64,000 nucleotides of DNA from Pseudomonas fluorescens. Its GTDB lineage: Bacteria > Pseudomonadota > Gammaproteobacteria > Pseudomonadales > Pseudomonadaceae. Numbering within the stretch: the first letter of the stretch is position 1; each line of letters begins with the position of its first letter. The notes under the pieces were generated by a model that made no database searches, had not been told where the DNA came from, and saw nothing but the letters and a program-made list of their open reading frames with translations. A program made the translations under genes and the position numbers. The stretch covers positions 110,676-174,675 of the forward strand of contig NZ_LACC01000005.1 in NCBI RefSeq assembly GCF_000967965.1, written 5' to 3'. Shown piece after piece: positions 10,590 through 18,885 of the stretch.

Positions 10590-11101
10590 AACAGGTTATC
10601 CATACGGCTCGCCCCTGACCACTCACCACCTTCAAGTGTGAGCAACAATTCCTTCGCCTCAAGCCCCCCGGCAAACCCGGTGAGCTTGCCCGACGCGCCA
10701 ATCACCCGATGACAGGGCGCGACAATCGAAATCGGGTTCTTGCCATTCGCCGCACCCACCGCCCTGACCGCCGCCGGGTTGCCGATCTGTTCGGCGATCT
10801 GGCTGTAGCTGCGGGTCTCGCCGAACGGGATGGTCAGCAGCGCCGCCCAGACCTTCCTCTGGAATTGCGTGCCGGCAAAATCCAGTTCCAGTTCGAAGCG
10901 ATCGCGGGTGCCGGAAAAATATTCGCGCAACTGCGCAGCCGTGCGCACCAGAATCGGGTTGTCCGGCGCTTCGCTCATCGGCCCCAGGCGCACCCGGCCG
11001 GGTTTGTCGTTTTCCCAGAGGATGGCCGCCAGTCGTGAACCGTTCGCGACCAGCTTCAACTGGCCCACGGGTGAAGCCACGGTGGTGCAGGTATAGGTCA
11101 T
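10586..11101 (-). CDS. ogt: Methylated-DNA--protein-cysteine methyltransferase
   Basis: A 171-residue O6-alkylguanine-DNA alkyltransferase of the Ogt type (no Ada N-terminal domain). The active site IVAPCHRVIGASGKLTGFAGG holds the acceptor cysteine in PCHRV. The DNA-binding helix-turn-helix with the arginine finger is VWAALLTIPFGETRSYSQIA followed by GNPAAVRAVGAANGKNP. The protein removes O6-methylguanine by irreversible transfer. The ATG at 11101 (MTYTCTTVASPVG) fits family starts; the frame stays open upstream. Confidence 0.94.
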   Translation of the reverse strand: MTYTCTTVASPVGQLKLVANGSRLAAILWENDKPGRVRLGPMSEAPDNPILVRTAAQLREYFSGTRDRFELELDFAGTQFQRKVWAALLTIPFGETRSYSQIAEQIGNPAAVRAVGAANGKNPISIVAPCHRVIGASGKLTGFAGGLEAKELLLTLEGGEWSGASRMDNLF

Positions 11102-11237
11102 GCCAGGGCTCGCACAAAATTGCTGAACGGGCGTTAAGGATACTGCCTCGACGGGGAGGCGCAATACGTAATCCCGACCATACTTGGCTACGGCTTTTGA
11201 GGCGTTTCCCTACGAAATAACAAGAAGAGACTGACTC

Positions 11238-11539
11238 ATGAAGTACGAACCTTTTGCCAAATCGACTACGGCATGAACATCCAGGAAACGGTGGATGCAC
11301 CGCGTTTCCACCAGCAGTGGCTGCCGGAGGAAACCAACCTGGAAGCCTTCACCACCAGTCCGGACACGGTGAAAATCCTCGAAAGCTGGGGCCACACGTT
11401 CGCCGGTCCCCAGGATGCCAACCATCTGGCAGCGATCCTGGTCGGCGCGCCATCCCTGGGTGGCAAACCGGTAGGCAAGAACCGTTACTACGGGGCGAAC
11501 GACCCACGGCGTAACACCGGGTTGTCGCTGGGTTATTGA
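11238..11539 (+). pseudogene. ggt: Gamma-glutamyltransferase remnant with large internal deletion
   Basis: Only the ends of a gamma-glutamyltransferase gene remain. From about 11258 the frame reads IDYGMNIQETVDAPRFHQQW and ends YYGANDPRR..GLSLGY, which is the C-terminal ~90 residues of the GGT small subunit. Just ahead, an ATG at 11238 with a purine-rich site (AAGAAGAGA) opens MKYEPFAKS, which looks like a GGT N-terminus but runs in a different frame and stops after 12 codons at 11276. About 480 codons, including the self-processing threonine, are missing. The join lies near 11258-11266, where ATCG could have served as microhomology. It is non-functional as an enzyme. Confidence 0.85.
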
Positions 11540-11554
11540 GGGTTGTGTCTGGAG

Positions 11555-11578
11555 GGGGACGGGCTTATGTTCGTCCCC
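11555..11578. terminator. GC-rich stem-loop after the ggt remnant
   Basis: Inverted repeat GGGGACG (11555-11561) and CGTCCCC (11572-11578) with a 10-base loop. There is no T tract, so it is either the old ggt transcript end or an RNA-stabilising hairpin before the isochorismatase-like gene. Confidence 0.5.
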
Positions 11579-11608
11579 TGACCCCTCGACATCACAAGGA
11601 AGGAAATC

Positions 11609-12142
11609 ATGACCACTGCACTGTTAATCATCGACGTTCAGCAGGCATTGTGCTCCGGTGAATACGAGTGTTTCGAGATCGGACGGGTTATCGATACGAT
11701 CAACGATCTCTCGGCCCGGGCCCGCAAGGCCGAAGTTCCTGTGGTGCTGATCCAGCATGAAGAAGCTGGCAGCCCGCTGGCGCATGACGCTGCCGGCTGG
11801 CAACTGGCCGAAGGGCTGGAAACTTCGCCCAAGGACCACCGCGTGCGCAAGACCACCCCGGATTCGTTCTACCAGACCAATCTGCAAAAACTGTTGCCGA
11901 AGGAGGACTTCGAGCGGCTGGTCATCTGCGGCCTGCAGACCGACTATTGCGTCAACGCCACCGTGCGCCAGGCCCTGAAACTGGGCTACGACGTGGTGCT
12001 GGCAGGCGACGCGCATTCCACCGTCGACAACGGCAACCTGACCGCCGAAGACATCATCACCGAGCACAACAAGGACCTGGCGCACCTGACCGGTTCCGTG
12101 GCGCGGATCGATGTGATACCGGCCAAGGACATCCACTTCTAA
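11609..12142 (+). CDS. Isochorismatase-family cysteine hydrolase
   Basis: A 177-residue alpha/beta hydrolase of the isochorismatase-like cysteine hydrolase group (YcaC/nicotinamidase-like fold). The catalytic triad is visible: Asp9 in LLIIDVQQ, Lys81 in VRKTTPDSF and Cys114 in GLQTDYCVNATVRQA, with the cis-peptide GLQTD preceding the nucleophile. Typical substrates are amides and vinyl ethers (nicotinamide, N-carbamoylsarcosine, isochorismate); nothing here distinguishes them. A RBS (AAGGAAGG) precedes the ATG. It stands alone between the ggt remnant and a REPIN. Confidence 0.9.
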   Translation: MTTALLIIDVQQALCSGEYECFEIGRVIDTINDLSARARKAEVPVVLIQHEEAGSPLAHDAAGWQLAEGLETSPKDHRVRKTTPDSFYQTNLQKLLPKEDFERLVICGLQTDYCVNATVRQALKLGYDVVLAGDAHSTVDNGNLTAEDIITEHNKDLAHLTGSVARIDVIPAKDIHF

Positions 12143-12158
12143 TACCACCACATCCCCC

Positions 12159-12250
12159 CTGTAGGAGTGAGCCTGCTCGCGATGACGTCGTTACAGCCAA
12201 CATTGATGTTGACTGACCCACCGCTATCGCGAGCAGGCTCACTCCCACAG
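12159..12250. repeat. REPIN, GTAGGAGYGAGC type
   Basis: Inverted pair CTGTAGGAGTGAGCCTGCTC (from 12159) and GCTATCGCGAGCAGGCTCAC ending CAG at 12250. A third, degenerate half-copy (TTGTGGGACCGAGCCTGCTC) follows near 12290. It lies between convergent genes. Confidence 0.92.
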
Positions 12251-12318
12251 TAATCCGGTTGCTGGCAGATTTTGCGTACACCCCCAACCTTGTGGGACCG
12301 AGCCTGCTCCCACAGGAC

Positions 12319-13221
12319 CTACACCGCTCCGAAAATCTCGATCAGCTCATTGAGGAACGCACTCACCAGATCCCGCTGCCGCGCCGAATGCCGCACCGCC
12401 GCGTGAAAGCTGACCTCATAGCGCAACAGCTCCGGGTTCAGCGGGTGTAACTGCCCCAGCTGTTCATGGCGGGTGGCGTAGTGCTGGGGCAGAAACCCCA
12501 GGTGCTGGCCGGACAGGATCAGCAGGGCTGCGCCGTCCATGCTGTCGGTGAGCACGGTCAGGCGTTCGATGGACGTGGGGGCCGGCATTTCCGGCAGGGG
12601 ATGGCTCGGCCAGACCCAGTCGAACCCGCTGACATCTTCCCGGGTCAGCGCGCCGACCTTGCCGAACAGCGGGTGCGAGGGCGCGCAGTAGGCAATCTGG
12701 GTTTCCGGGAACAACGGGAAATAATCGATGCTGGGCAAGCGATGCCAGAAGTAACCGATGGCCAGGTCGATATGGCCGTTGATGATTTTTTCTTCCAGCA
12801 GCGACGACGACAGTTCGGTGAAGTGGAAGTACAGCCCCTCATGCCGCGCCCGCAAACGGGCAATGGCCTGGCCGATTTTTTTGTTCGCCACCGGGTCGAT
12901 TTGCCCCAGCAGGCCGATGTTGATGCTGCCCGAGACTTTTCGGTTGATGTGCTGCACCTCGACTCGAAAACCTTCGGCTGCAGCCAGCAAACGTCGGGCC
13001 GCCTCGATGAATTGAGTGCCTTTGGGCGTCACTGAAAACCCGCCGCGCCCGCGTTCGCACAAGCGGAAACCGACCCGCGCTTCCAGCGTCGCCAACTGCG
13101 CGCTGATCGTGGGTTGCGTGGTATTGAGGGCGGTTTGCGCCGCCGAGATGCCGCCCGCTTCGACGACGGTCAGAAATACCCGGATCAGGCGCAGATCCAG
13201 CTCCGTTACAGTTCCCAGCAT
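12319..13221 (-). CDS. LysR family transcriptional regulator
   Basis: A 300-residue LysR-type regulator. The N-terminal winged helix-turn-helix (residues ~5-64) shows LRLIRVFLTVVEAGGISAAQ and TTQPTISAQLATLEARVGFRLCERG. The C-terminal part is a periplasmic-binding-like effector domain. It is divergent from the NCS1 permease at 13421 with a 199-base intergenic region that contains a perfect palindrome beside its own start, so it is the probable regulator of the permease-amidase pair. It resembles the LysR at 29327 in N-terminal pattern, which hints that the two loci are related. Confidence 0.92.
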   Translation of the reverse strand: MLGTVTELDLRLIRVFLTVVEAGGISAAQTALNTTQPTISAQLATLEARVGFRLCERGRGGFSVTPKGTQFIEAARRLLAAAEGFRVEVQHINRKVSGSINIGLLGQIDPVANKKIGQAIARLRARHEGLYFHFTELSSSLLEEKIINGHIDLAIGYFWHRLPSIDYFPLFPETQIAYCAPSHPLFGKVGALTREDVSGFDWVWPSHPLPEMPAPTSIERLTVLTDSMDGAALLILSGQHLGFLPQHYATRHEQLGQLHPLNPELLRYEVSFHAAVRHSARQRDLVSAFLNELIEIFGAV

Positions 13222-13242
13222 GGGGGCTCCCGATTCTCGCTT

Positions 13243-13262
13243 ACATAGATACTGATCTATGT
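13243..13262. promoter_or_regulatory. Candidate LysR operator, perfect inverted repeat
   Basis: ACATAGAT-ACTG-ATCTATGT is a perfect 8-bp inverted repeat with a 4-base spacer, 22 bases upstream of the divergent lysR start and about 160 bases upstream of the NCS1 permease. It holds the T-N11-A arrangement of LysR boxes, so autoregulation and control of the permease are likely. Confidence 0.65.
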
Positions 13263-13420
13263 GAACAGTGTGCCTGCGATATTTTATTGCCCGAACTCAC
13301 GCCCTACATTGCCGTGAAACCAGCGTCATCGTCAGCTTTTTCTGGAGTTTCACCTGAACTGGACGTCGTAGCGAGCGCTGTACCCACAAAAACAACAAAC
13401 AACAGCATAGGAACAATCGT

Positions 13421-14920
13421 ATGTCAGGTTCCCCAGTGTCTGCGCACGCCGCCGAGGCGAGCGGCGGGTTGGCCATCGAAGGTCACTCCATCGACTACAT
13501 CCCGGAAAACGAACGCCACGCCAAACTCAGCAGTCAGGGGCCATTCTGGTTCCTCGGCAACTTCCACTTCTTCACCATTTCCATCGGTTTTGTCGGCCCG
13601 AGCCTCGGCTTGTCGGCGCTGTGGACCATGCTGGCCGGTGCCCTGGGCATTATGTTCGGCACCATTTTCATGGCGTTCCACGGCTCCCAGGGCCCGGAAA
13701 TGGGCCTGCCGCAGATGATCCAGTCCCGCGCCCAGTTCGGCTATCGCGGGGTGATCCTGGCGTTGATGGCGACGATGTTTGTATTCGTCGGTTTCAACGT
13801 GGTGAACATCTCGCTGATCATGAATGGCCTGGAGCATGTGTTCGGCATTAACCCGACCCTCGTCGCCGTGGCCGTGGTGCTGATTGGCGCGCTGTTGTCG
13901 ATCTACGGCCACGACCTGATGCACAAGGCCTTCAAGTGGGCCTTGCTGGCGACCTTGCCGCTGTACGCACTGGTGACCATCGCCCTGATGTTTGGTGCGG
14001 GTCAGGAAGGCGTCACGCCGGCGACCGACCTGGGCTTCAACTGGGTGGCCTTCGCCACGCTGTTCGCCATCGGCGCGAGCTACAACATCTCCTATGCACC
14101 CTACGTGTCTGACTATTCCCGTTACCTGCCGAAAAACACCAGCCGGGCGAAACTGATCGCGGCGGTGTTCATCGGCGCCTCGTTGTCCGGCAGTTGGATG
14201 ATCGGCCTCGGTGCCTGGCTGGCGCAGGAGCTGAAAGCGGCGGATGCGCTGGTGGCGTTGAATCAGGTCGGCTCCTCGATGGTGCCGGGGCTGGGCAATC
14301 TGCTGGTGATCGTCTCGGTGGCGGGCTTCCTGCCGATCATCGCCCTCAACACCTACAGCGCCATGCTGACGCTGCTGACCGGTGTCGACTCGATCAGGAA
14401 AATCACCCCGACACCCCGGGCCCGTGTGCTGTCGATCAGTGTGATCAGCGTCATTCTGTTGACCTGCGTGCTGTCGATCAAAGGTGACGGCATCGCGCTG
14501 CTGAACACCTTCCTGGTGCTGTTGCTGTACTTCCTCGTGCCGTGGACCGCCGTCAACCTGGTGGACTACTTCTTCGTGCGCAAGGGCCGCTACGCGATCC
14601 CGCATTTCTTCACGCCAAACGGCATCTACGGCGCCTGGCAATTTCGCGGCATCGTCTCGTACCTGATCGGCTTCGCCGCCATGGTGCCGTTCTTCTACAT
14701 CTACGATGCCGCCGCCGGCAAAGAGGTCTTCGTCGGCCCGCTGGCGCGAGTGCTGGAAGGCGTGGACATCGCCTGGCTGGTGGGCCTGGTGGTGTCGGGG
14801 CTGACCTACTACCTGCTCAGCCGCTCGATTGATCTGGCCGCCGAACGCCGGGTGATCGATGCGCTCAGCGAGAGCGACATCGTCGCCATGACCCATTCAT
14901 CTGCGGAGGCAGGGCGTTGA
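13421..14920 (+). CDS. NCS1 family permease (cytosine/purine/hydantoin type)
   Basis: A 499-residue inner-membrane nucleobase-cation-symport-1 transporter with about twelve hydrophobic segments. Family hallmarks are IDYIPENERHAKLSSQGPFW before the first helix, [20 protein letters not shown] after helix 2, [19 protein letters not shown] in the middle and [19 protein letters not shown] near helix 10. NCS1 proteins move cytosine, purines, allantoin, hydantoins or similar compounds with Na+ or H+. The next gene overlaps its stop and encodes an amidase, so the cargo is probably an amide- or ureide-like compound cut after import (inference). Confidence 0.92.
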   Translation: MSGSPVSAHAAEASGGLAIEGHSIDYIPENERHAKLSSQGPFWFLGNFHFFTISIGFVGPSLGLSALWTMLAGALGIMFGTIFMAFHGSQGPEMGLPQMIQSRAQFGYRGVILALMATMFVFVGFNVVNISLIMNGLEHVFGINPTLVAVAVVLIGALLSIYGHDLMHKAFKWALLATLPLYALVTIALMFGAGQEGVTPATDLGFNWVAFATLFAIGASYNISYAPYVSDYSRYLPKNTSRAKLIAAVFIGASLSGSWMIGLGAWLAQELKAADALVALNQVGSSMVPGLGNLLVIVSVAGFLPIIALNTYSAMLTLLTGVDSIRKITPTPRARVLSISVISVILLTCVLSIKGDGIALLNTFLVLLLYFLVPWTAVNLVDYFFVRKGRYAIPHFFTPNGIYGAWQFRGIVSYLIGFAAMVPFFYIYDAAAGKEVFVGPLARVLEGVDIAWLVGLVVSGLTYYLLSRSIDLAAERRVIDALSESDIVAMTHSSAEAGR

Positions 14921-15759
14921 GCAGCGTAAAGAATACCGTGGTCGCCTGTTGCCAACTGGCACCGAAAATCGGCGATCTGGCGCACAACCGCACGCTCACC
15001 GAACGCGCGATTCGCCAGGCAGCCTTTCAAGGCGCGCAGGTCGTGGTGTTGCCGGAACTGGTGCAGAGCGGCTATCTGTTTGCCGACCGCTTTGAGGCGC
15101 TGTCGCTGGCGGAAACCGTTGACGGTCCGACCTTGCAACTGTGGCAGGCCCTGGCCCGTGAGCTGAATCTGGTGATCGTCGGCGGATTCTGCGAGCGCCT
15201 GCCCGGTGATGAACTGGCCAACAGCGCGGCGATGATCGACGCCAATGGCCTGCGCGCGGTGTACCGCAAGGCGCATCTGTGGGATGCCGAGAAGGACATC
15301 TTCACAGCCGGCGATGCGCCACCGCCGGTGGTCGAAACGGTGCATGGGCGGCTCGGCATGCTGATCTGCTACGACCTGGAATTCCCCGAGTGGGTGCGTC
15401 TTCCGGCGCTGGCGGGGGCCGATCTGCTGTGTGCACCGGTCAACTGGCCCGACGGCCCGCGGCCGCAGACCGAGCGCCCGGCCGAAGTGCTGCGGGTGCA
15501 GGCCAATGCCTCGGTCAACCGCATGTTCATCGCCGCCTGTGATCGCTATGGCCATGAGCGCGGGGTCGGCTGGGTCCAGGGTTCGGTCATAGTCGATGCC
15601 GATGGTTACCCGTTGGCCGGGCCGGCGGAGCAGGGCGGCGAGCAGATGTTGCTGGCGACGCTGAATCTCACCGAGGCGCGCAACAAGCGCATCAGCGCCC
15701 GTAACGACCTGCATCAGGACCGCAGGCCGCAGTTGTACGGGCTGCACAGCACTTTGTAA
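14917..15759 (+). CDS. Nitrilase-superfamily carbon-nitrogen hydrolase
   Basis: A 280-residue C-N hydrolase with the Glu-Lys-Cys triad: Glu47 in VLPELVQSGY, Lys118 in VYRKAHLWD and Cys151 in MLICYDLEFPEW. The pattern fits aliphatic amidases or carbamoylases, not nitriles. Translation starts at a TTG that overlaps the permease stop (TTGA), so the enzyme is coupled to the importer. It may hydrolyse the compound brought in by the NCS1 permease; the substrate is unknown. DavA-type 5-aminopentanamidase is an alternative, but the gene context is different. Confidence 0.88.
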   Translation: MSSVKNTVVACCQLAPKIGDLAHNRTLTERAIRQAAFQGAQVVVLPELVQSGYLFADRFEALSLAETVDGPTLQLWQALARELNLVIVGGFCERLPGDELANSAAMIDANGLRAVYRKAHLWDAEKDIFTAGDAPPPVVETVHGRLGMLICYDLEFPEWVRLPALAGADLLCAPVNWPDGPRPQTERPAEVLRVQANASVNRMFIAACDRYGHERGVGWVQGSVIVDADGYPLAGPAEQGGEQMLLATLNLTEARNKRISARNDLHQDRRPQLYGLHSTL

Positions 15760-15843
15760 CCGTTGATGTCATTGCGTGCTGGACGCCCGTCACGGGCCTA
15801 TGGCATCGTCGAAACCAAAGGCCATGCAGTGAACGGGATCGCA

Positions 15844-16869
15844 ATGATGGAGGAGGGAAATAGAGTCGACGGTGACGCAGCGAAGATCACACTCAAGGCG
15901 TTCAATCATTGCGTATTGCACCTTGGCCGGCTGGCGCGGGAGAGCGGGGCGTCGCGATTCATCGCCGATGGCCTGCAGGCATTCGGTCAACTGGTGCCCT
16001 TCGCGTCTGCCTGGTGGGGCGAGATGTCGACACCAGGCCCTGATGTTCCCCCCCAGAGCTGGATGCACGGCAGCATCAATCTCCCCGAATCCTTTGCCGC
16101 CGAATGGCATCCGGTGGCGGCAAACGATCAGTTCTCCCACGCCACGCTCAATCGTCCCGGTGAGGTGGTGCGCGACAACGGTTTCAACGACCCGTGCGAG
16201 GCGGTCAACGATTTCGCCCGGCGCTATGACCTCTACCACTTGATGAGCATCACCTATGAGCTGCCCGAAAGCGGCTTGATGTTTTTCGTCTGCCTCTACC
16301 GTGGCCTGGATGAACAGGCGTTCGAGGAGAACGAAGCCGAGCTGTTTTCGGCATTCTGCGATCACCTGTTCCAGCTTTGGCGGTTCCAGGTGCAGGACAT
16401 GATTCGCTTCGATAGCGAAAACGGCGCGAGTGATTTTGGCGTCGCGCGCTTGGACGGCAGCCTGCTGTATGTGGGCGCCAGGTTGTGCGCCGCCATTCAA
16501 CGGGAACTACCCGGCTGGAGCGGTTCAATGCTGCCGGGCGAGGTGATCGCGCAACTGTCGAAGGCACCCTGCGTGATCCGCCTGGGCCGCTGCGCCCTGA
16601 CCCTGAGCCCCAACGCCGGACACGTCATCCTGTCCCTGGAAGCGCCGTCGGGCGGGGACGGCCTGGCGCCACGGGAACGTACGGCAGCGATGCTGTTCGC
16701 CGCCGGCCATTCCTACAAGGAAATCGCCAAGATGCTCGCCCTGAGCCCCGCGACCGTGCGCACCTATTTGCGTAACTGCTACTTGCAGCTGGGTGTGAAA
16801 AGCAAGGTGGAACTGGGTTCGGCCCTGCGTTCGCCGGGTGCGCTGGCGGAGTCCGTGCGCCGGGATTAA
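15844..16869 (+). CDS. LuxR family transcriptional regulator
   Basis: A 341-residue regulator with a C-terminal LuxR helix-turn-helix (residues ~283-335: PRERTAAMLFAAGHSYKEIA, LSPATVRTYLRNCYLQLGVK). The N-terminal ~270 residues match no autoinducer-binding or receiver domain that can be recognised, so it is probably a ligand-binding or GAF-like sensor. The ATG at 15844 (MMEEGNRVDG) is chosen because GGAG-like sequence and similarity begin there; the frame is open 27 codons further upstream. It sits between the permease-amidase pair and the exported amidohydrolases and probably controls one or both. Confidence 0.85.
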   Translation: MMEEGNRVDGDAAKITLKAFNHCVLHLGRLARESGASRFIADGLQAFGQLVPFASAWWGEMSTPGPDVPPQSWMHGSINLPESFAAEWHPVAANDQFSHATLNRPGEVVRDNGFNDPCEAVNDFARRYDLYHLMSITYELPESGLMFFVCLYRGLDEQAFEENEAELFSAFCDHLFQLWRFQVQDMIRFDSENGASDFGVARLDGSLLYVGARLCAAIQRELPGWSGSMLPGEVIAQLSKAPCVIRLGRCALTLSPNAGHVILSLEAPSGGDGLAPRERTAAMLFAAGHSYKEIAKMLALSPATVRTYLRNCYLQLGVKSKVELGSALRSPGALAESVRRD

Positions 16870-16925
16870 TCCCAGCCGTTTCAATTATTTGCCTTACCCC
16901 TCCTCATTTGCAGAGGTCCATTCGA

Positions 16926-16970
16926 ACGCTGCGCCCTATAGGGTAGGCCCTGTCTATCAGGGGCTGGCAC
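16926..16970. promoter_or_regulatory. Palindrome-rich region before the amidohydrolase genes
   Basis: The gap between the LuxR gene and the first amidohydrolase holds CCCTATAGGG and, 5 bases on, CCCTGTCTATCAGGGG, two adjacent dyads. LuxR-type regulators bind such sites, so this may be its operator. It is a weak, position-based inference. Confidence 0.35.
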
Positions 16971-17007
16971 AGTCGCTTCGGGCCGCTTCAAAACAATAAG
17001 AACAGGG

Positions 17008-18867
17008 GTGAGGCATTTGAGACTTTCCAGGCTTTTTGTCGCCGTCGCGGCGACGACGGCATTTTCCGGCATGGCATTGGCGGCGACACCCGCTGACACG
17101 GTCATGCGCAATGGCTACGTCTACACCGTCGATGGCAAGAGTTCCGTGCAGCAGGCCATTGCCATTTCGGGCGGCAAGATCGTCTATGTCGGCAGCGATG
17201 CCGGGGTCGACGGCTACATCGGCAAGCAAACACAACTGATCGACCTGGCCGGGCGCATGCTGATGCCGGGCTTCGTCGATGCGCACATGCACCCGGGGGA
17301 TGGCGGTCGCGCCATGACCTTGTGCGACCTGAAATACCAGACCATGACCCGCGCGCAGTTTCAGGCGAGCATCCAGGCCTGCCTCGATGCCGACAAGGAC
17401 AAGGGTCCGGACGTGTGGCTGGAAGTCGGTAGCTGGGACCGCATGGGCATGACCGGGCTCGACGGCGACGCCGACAAGTCGACCCTGGACGCGCTCAAGA
17501 CCAAGCGTCCGATCCAGGTGCGCTCCACCGACTTCCACACCGTGCTGACCAACTCTCGCGGCCTGGAACTGGCTGGCATCAACAAGAAAACCGCCGACCC
17601 TGAAGATGGCAAATACCGACGCGACAGCGCCGGCAACCCGAACGGCATCTGTGAAGACGGCGCCGCCGAATCGTTGGCCGCCGTGGTGCCGCCTGCCACC
17701 GACGCGGAAAAACTCAATCAGGTCCGTGCAGCCCTCGACGCCATGCGCCAGCAAGGCATCACCAGTTTCTTCGATGCGCTGTCCGGCCCGGAAAACGGCA
17801 AAGCCTTCACCAGCCTGCAAAAGTCCGGCGAACTGACCGCCCGGGCCTTGCTGGCGATCAAGCTGGACCCGGCCGCCGCTGCCGCCGACCCGGTGAAAAC
17901 CATCGCCGAGGCCAAGGCCCTGGCCAGTACCTACGACCAGGGCGAAGTGCATGCCGCGCCGGGCGTGAACATGCGCCACGTCAAACTGTTCATGGACGGC
18001 ATCATCAATGCCCCGGCGGACACCGGCGCCATGTTGACCCCGTACCTGCACAACAGCGGCACCGACAAGGCGCCGAAGTGGACGCCGGGCAAGAACCTGG
18101 GCGAACTGTACTTCCCGTCGCAAGTGCTCAATCCGTTGTTGCTGCAAGCGGTCAAGGCCGGTCTCGATCCGCACCTGCACGCCACCGGCGAGCGCGCGGT
18201 GCGCGATGCACTGGACAGCGTCGCCTACGTGCGCAAGGAACTGCCCGGTCAAGACTTCCGCCCGGCCATCGCGCACGCCGAGTCAGTCGACCCTGCCGAC
18301 TATTCGCGCTTCAAGGCACTGGACGTCACGGCCACCATGTCGTTCCAGTGGGCGCAGCAGGCACCGTCCACGGTCGACGGCACCAGTGATCACCTTGGCG
18401 CCGCGCGATTTGCGCGCATGGAACCCTCGGGCAGCATCGCCCATGCCGGCGGTCGAGTGGCGTTTGGCAGCGATTGGCCGGTCGATCCGCTGGATGAGTT
18501 CCTCGCGCTGAAAGTCGGTGTCACCCGTTCCGGCGACCCCACCAATCCGCACAGCTATGGGCCGAAGTATGCCGGGCGACTCAATGCCGATCCGGCGCTG
18601 TCCCGAGCCGAAGTGCTGCGCAGCATCACCCTCAATTCCGCCGAACAGCTGAAGCTGGACGCGGTGCTGGGCTCGGTCGAAGTCGGCAAGTTCGCTGACC
18701 TGATCGTGCTCGACAAGAACTTCATGCAGGTGCCCGAGGAGGAACTGGGCCGCAATGACGTGCTGCTGACGCTGGTCGGCGGCAAGGTCGTGTGGGCCAA
18801 GGCGCCGTTCCAAGGGCTTGCGCCACACGTGGTTTCCCAAGCGGTTACTTCCCGAACCGCCCCATAA
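17008..18867 (+). CDS. Exported YtcJ-type amidohydrolase (1)
   Basis: A 619-residue metal-dependent amidohydrolase with a Sec signal peptide (MRHLRLSRLFVAVAATTAFS, cleavage after GMALA). Metal ligands are visible in order: GFVDAHMHPG (HxH), HLHATGERAVRDAL, AHAESVDPADYSRF and GSDWPVDPL, the Asp of the last motif being the proton shuttle. This is the Amidohydro_3/YtcJ pattern, which includes N-substituted formamide deformylases. It should act in the periplasm on an amide or cyclic imide; the substrate is unknown. The start is a GTG at 17008. A close paralogue follows 18 bases downstream. Confidence 0.88.
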   Translation: MRHLRLSRLFVAVAATTAFSGMALAATPADTVMRNGYVYTVDGKSSVQQAIAISGGKIVYVGSDAGVDGYIGKQTQLIDLAGRMLMPGFVDAHMHPGDGGRAMTLCDLKYQTMTRAQFQASIQACLDADKDKGPDVWLEVGSWDRMGMTGLDGDADKSTLDALKTKRPIQVRSTDFHTVLTNSRGLELAGINKKTADPEDGKYRRDSAGNPNGICEDGAAESLAAVVPPATDAEKLNQVRAALDAMRQQGITSFFDALSGPENGKAFTSLQKSGELTARALLAIKLDPAAAAADPVKTIAEAKALASTYDQGEVHAAPGVNMRHVKLFMDGIINAPADTGAMLTPYLHNSGTDKAPKWTPGKNLGELYFPSQVLNPLLLQAVKAGLDPHLHATGERAVRDALDSVAYVRKELPGQDFRPAIAHAESVDPADYSRFKALDVTATMSFQWAQQAPSTVDGTSDHLGAARFARMEPSGSIAHAGGRVAFGSDWPVDPLDEFLALKVGVTRSGDPTNPHSYGPKYAGRLNADPALSRAEVLRSITLNSAEQLKLDAVLGSVEVGKFADLIVLDKNFMQVPEEELGRNDVLLTLVGGKVVWAKAPFQGLAPHVVSQAVTSRTAP

Positions 18868-18885
18868 AAACTAGAGAGCGTTCCG

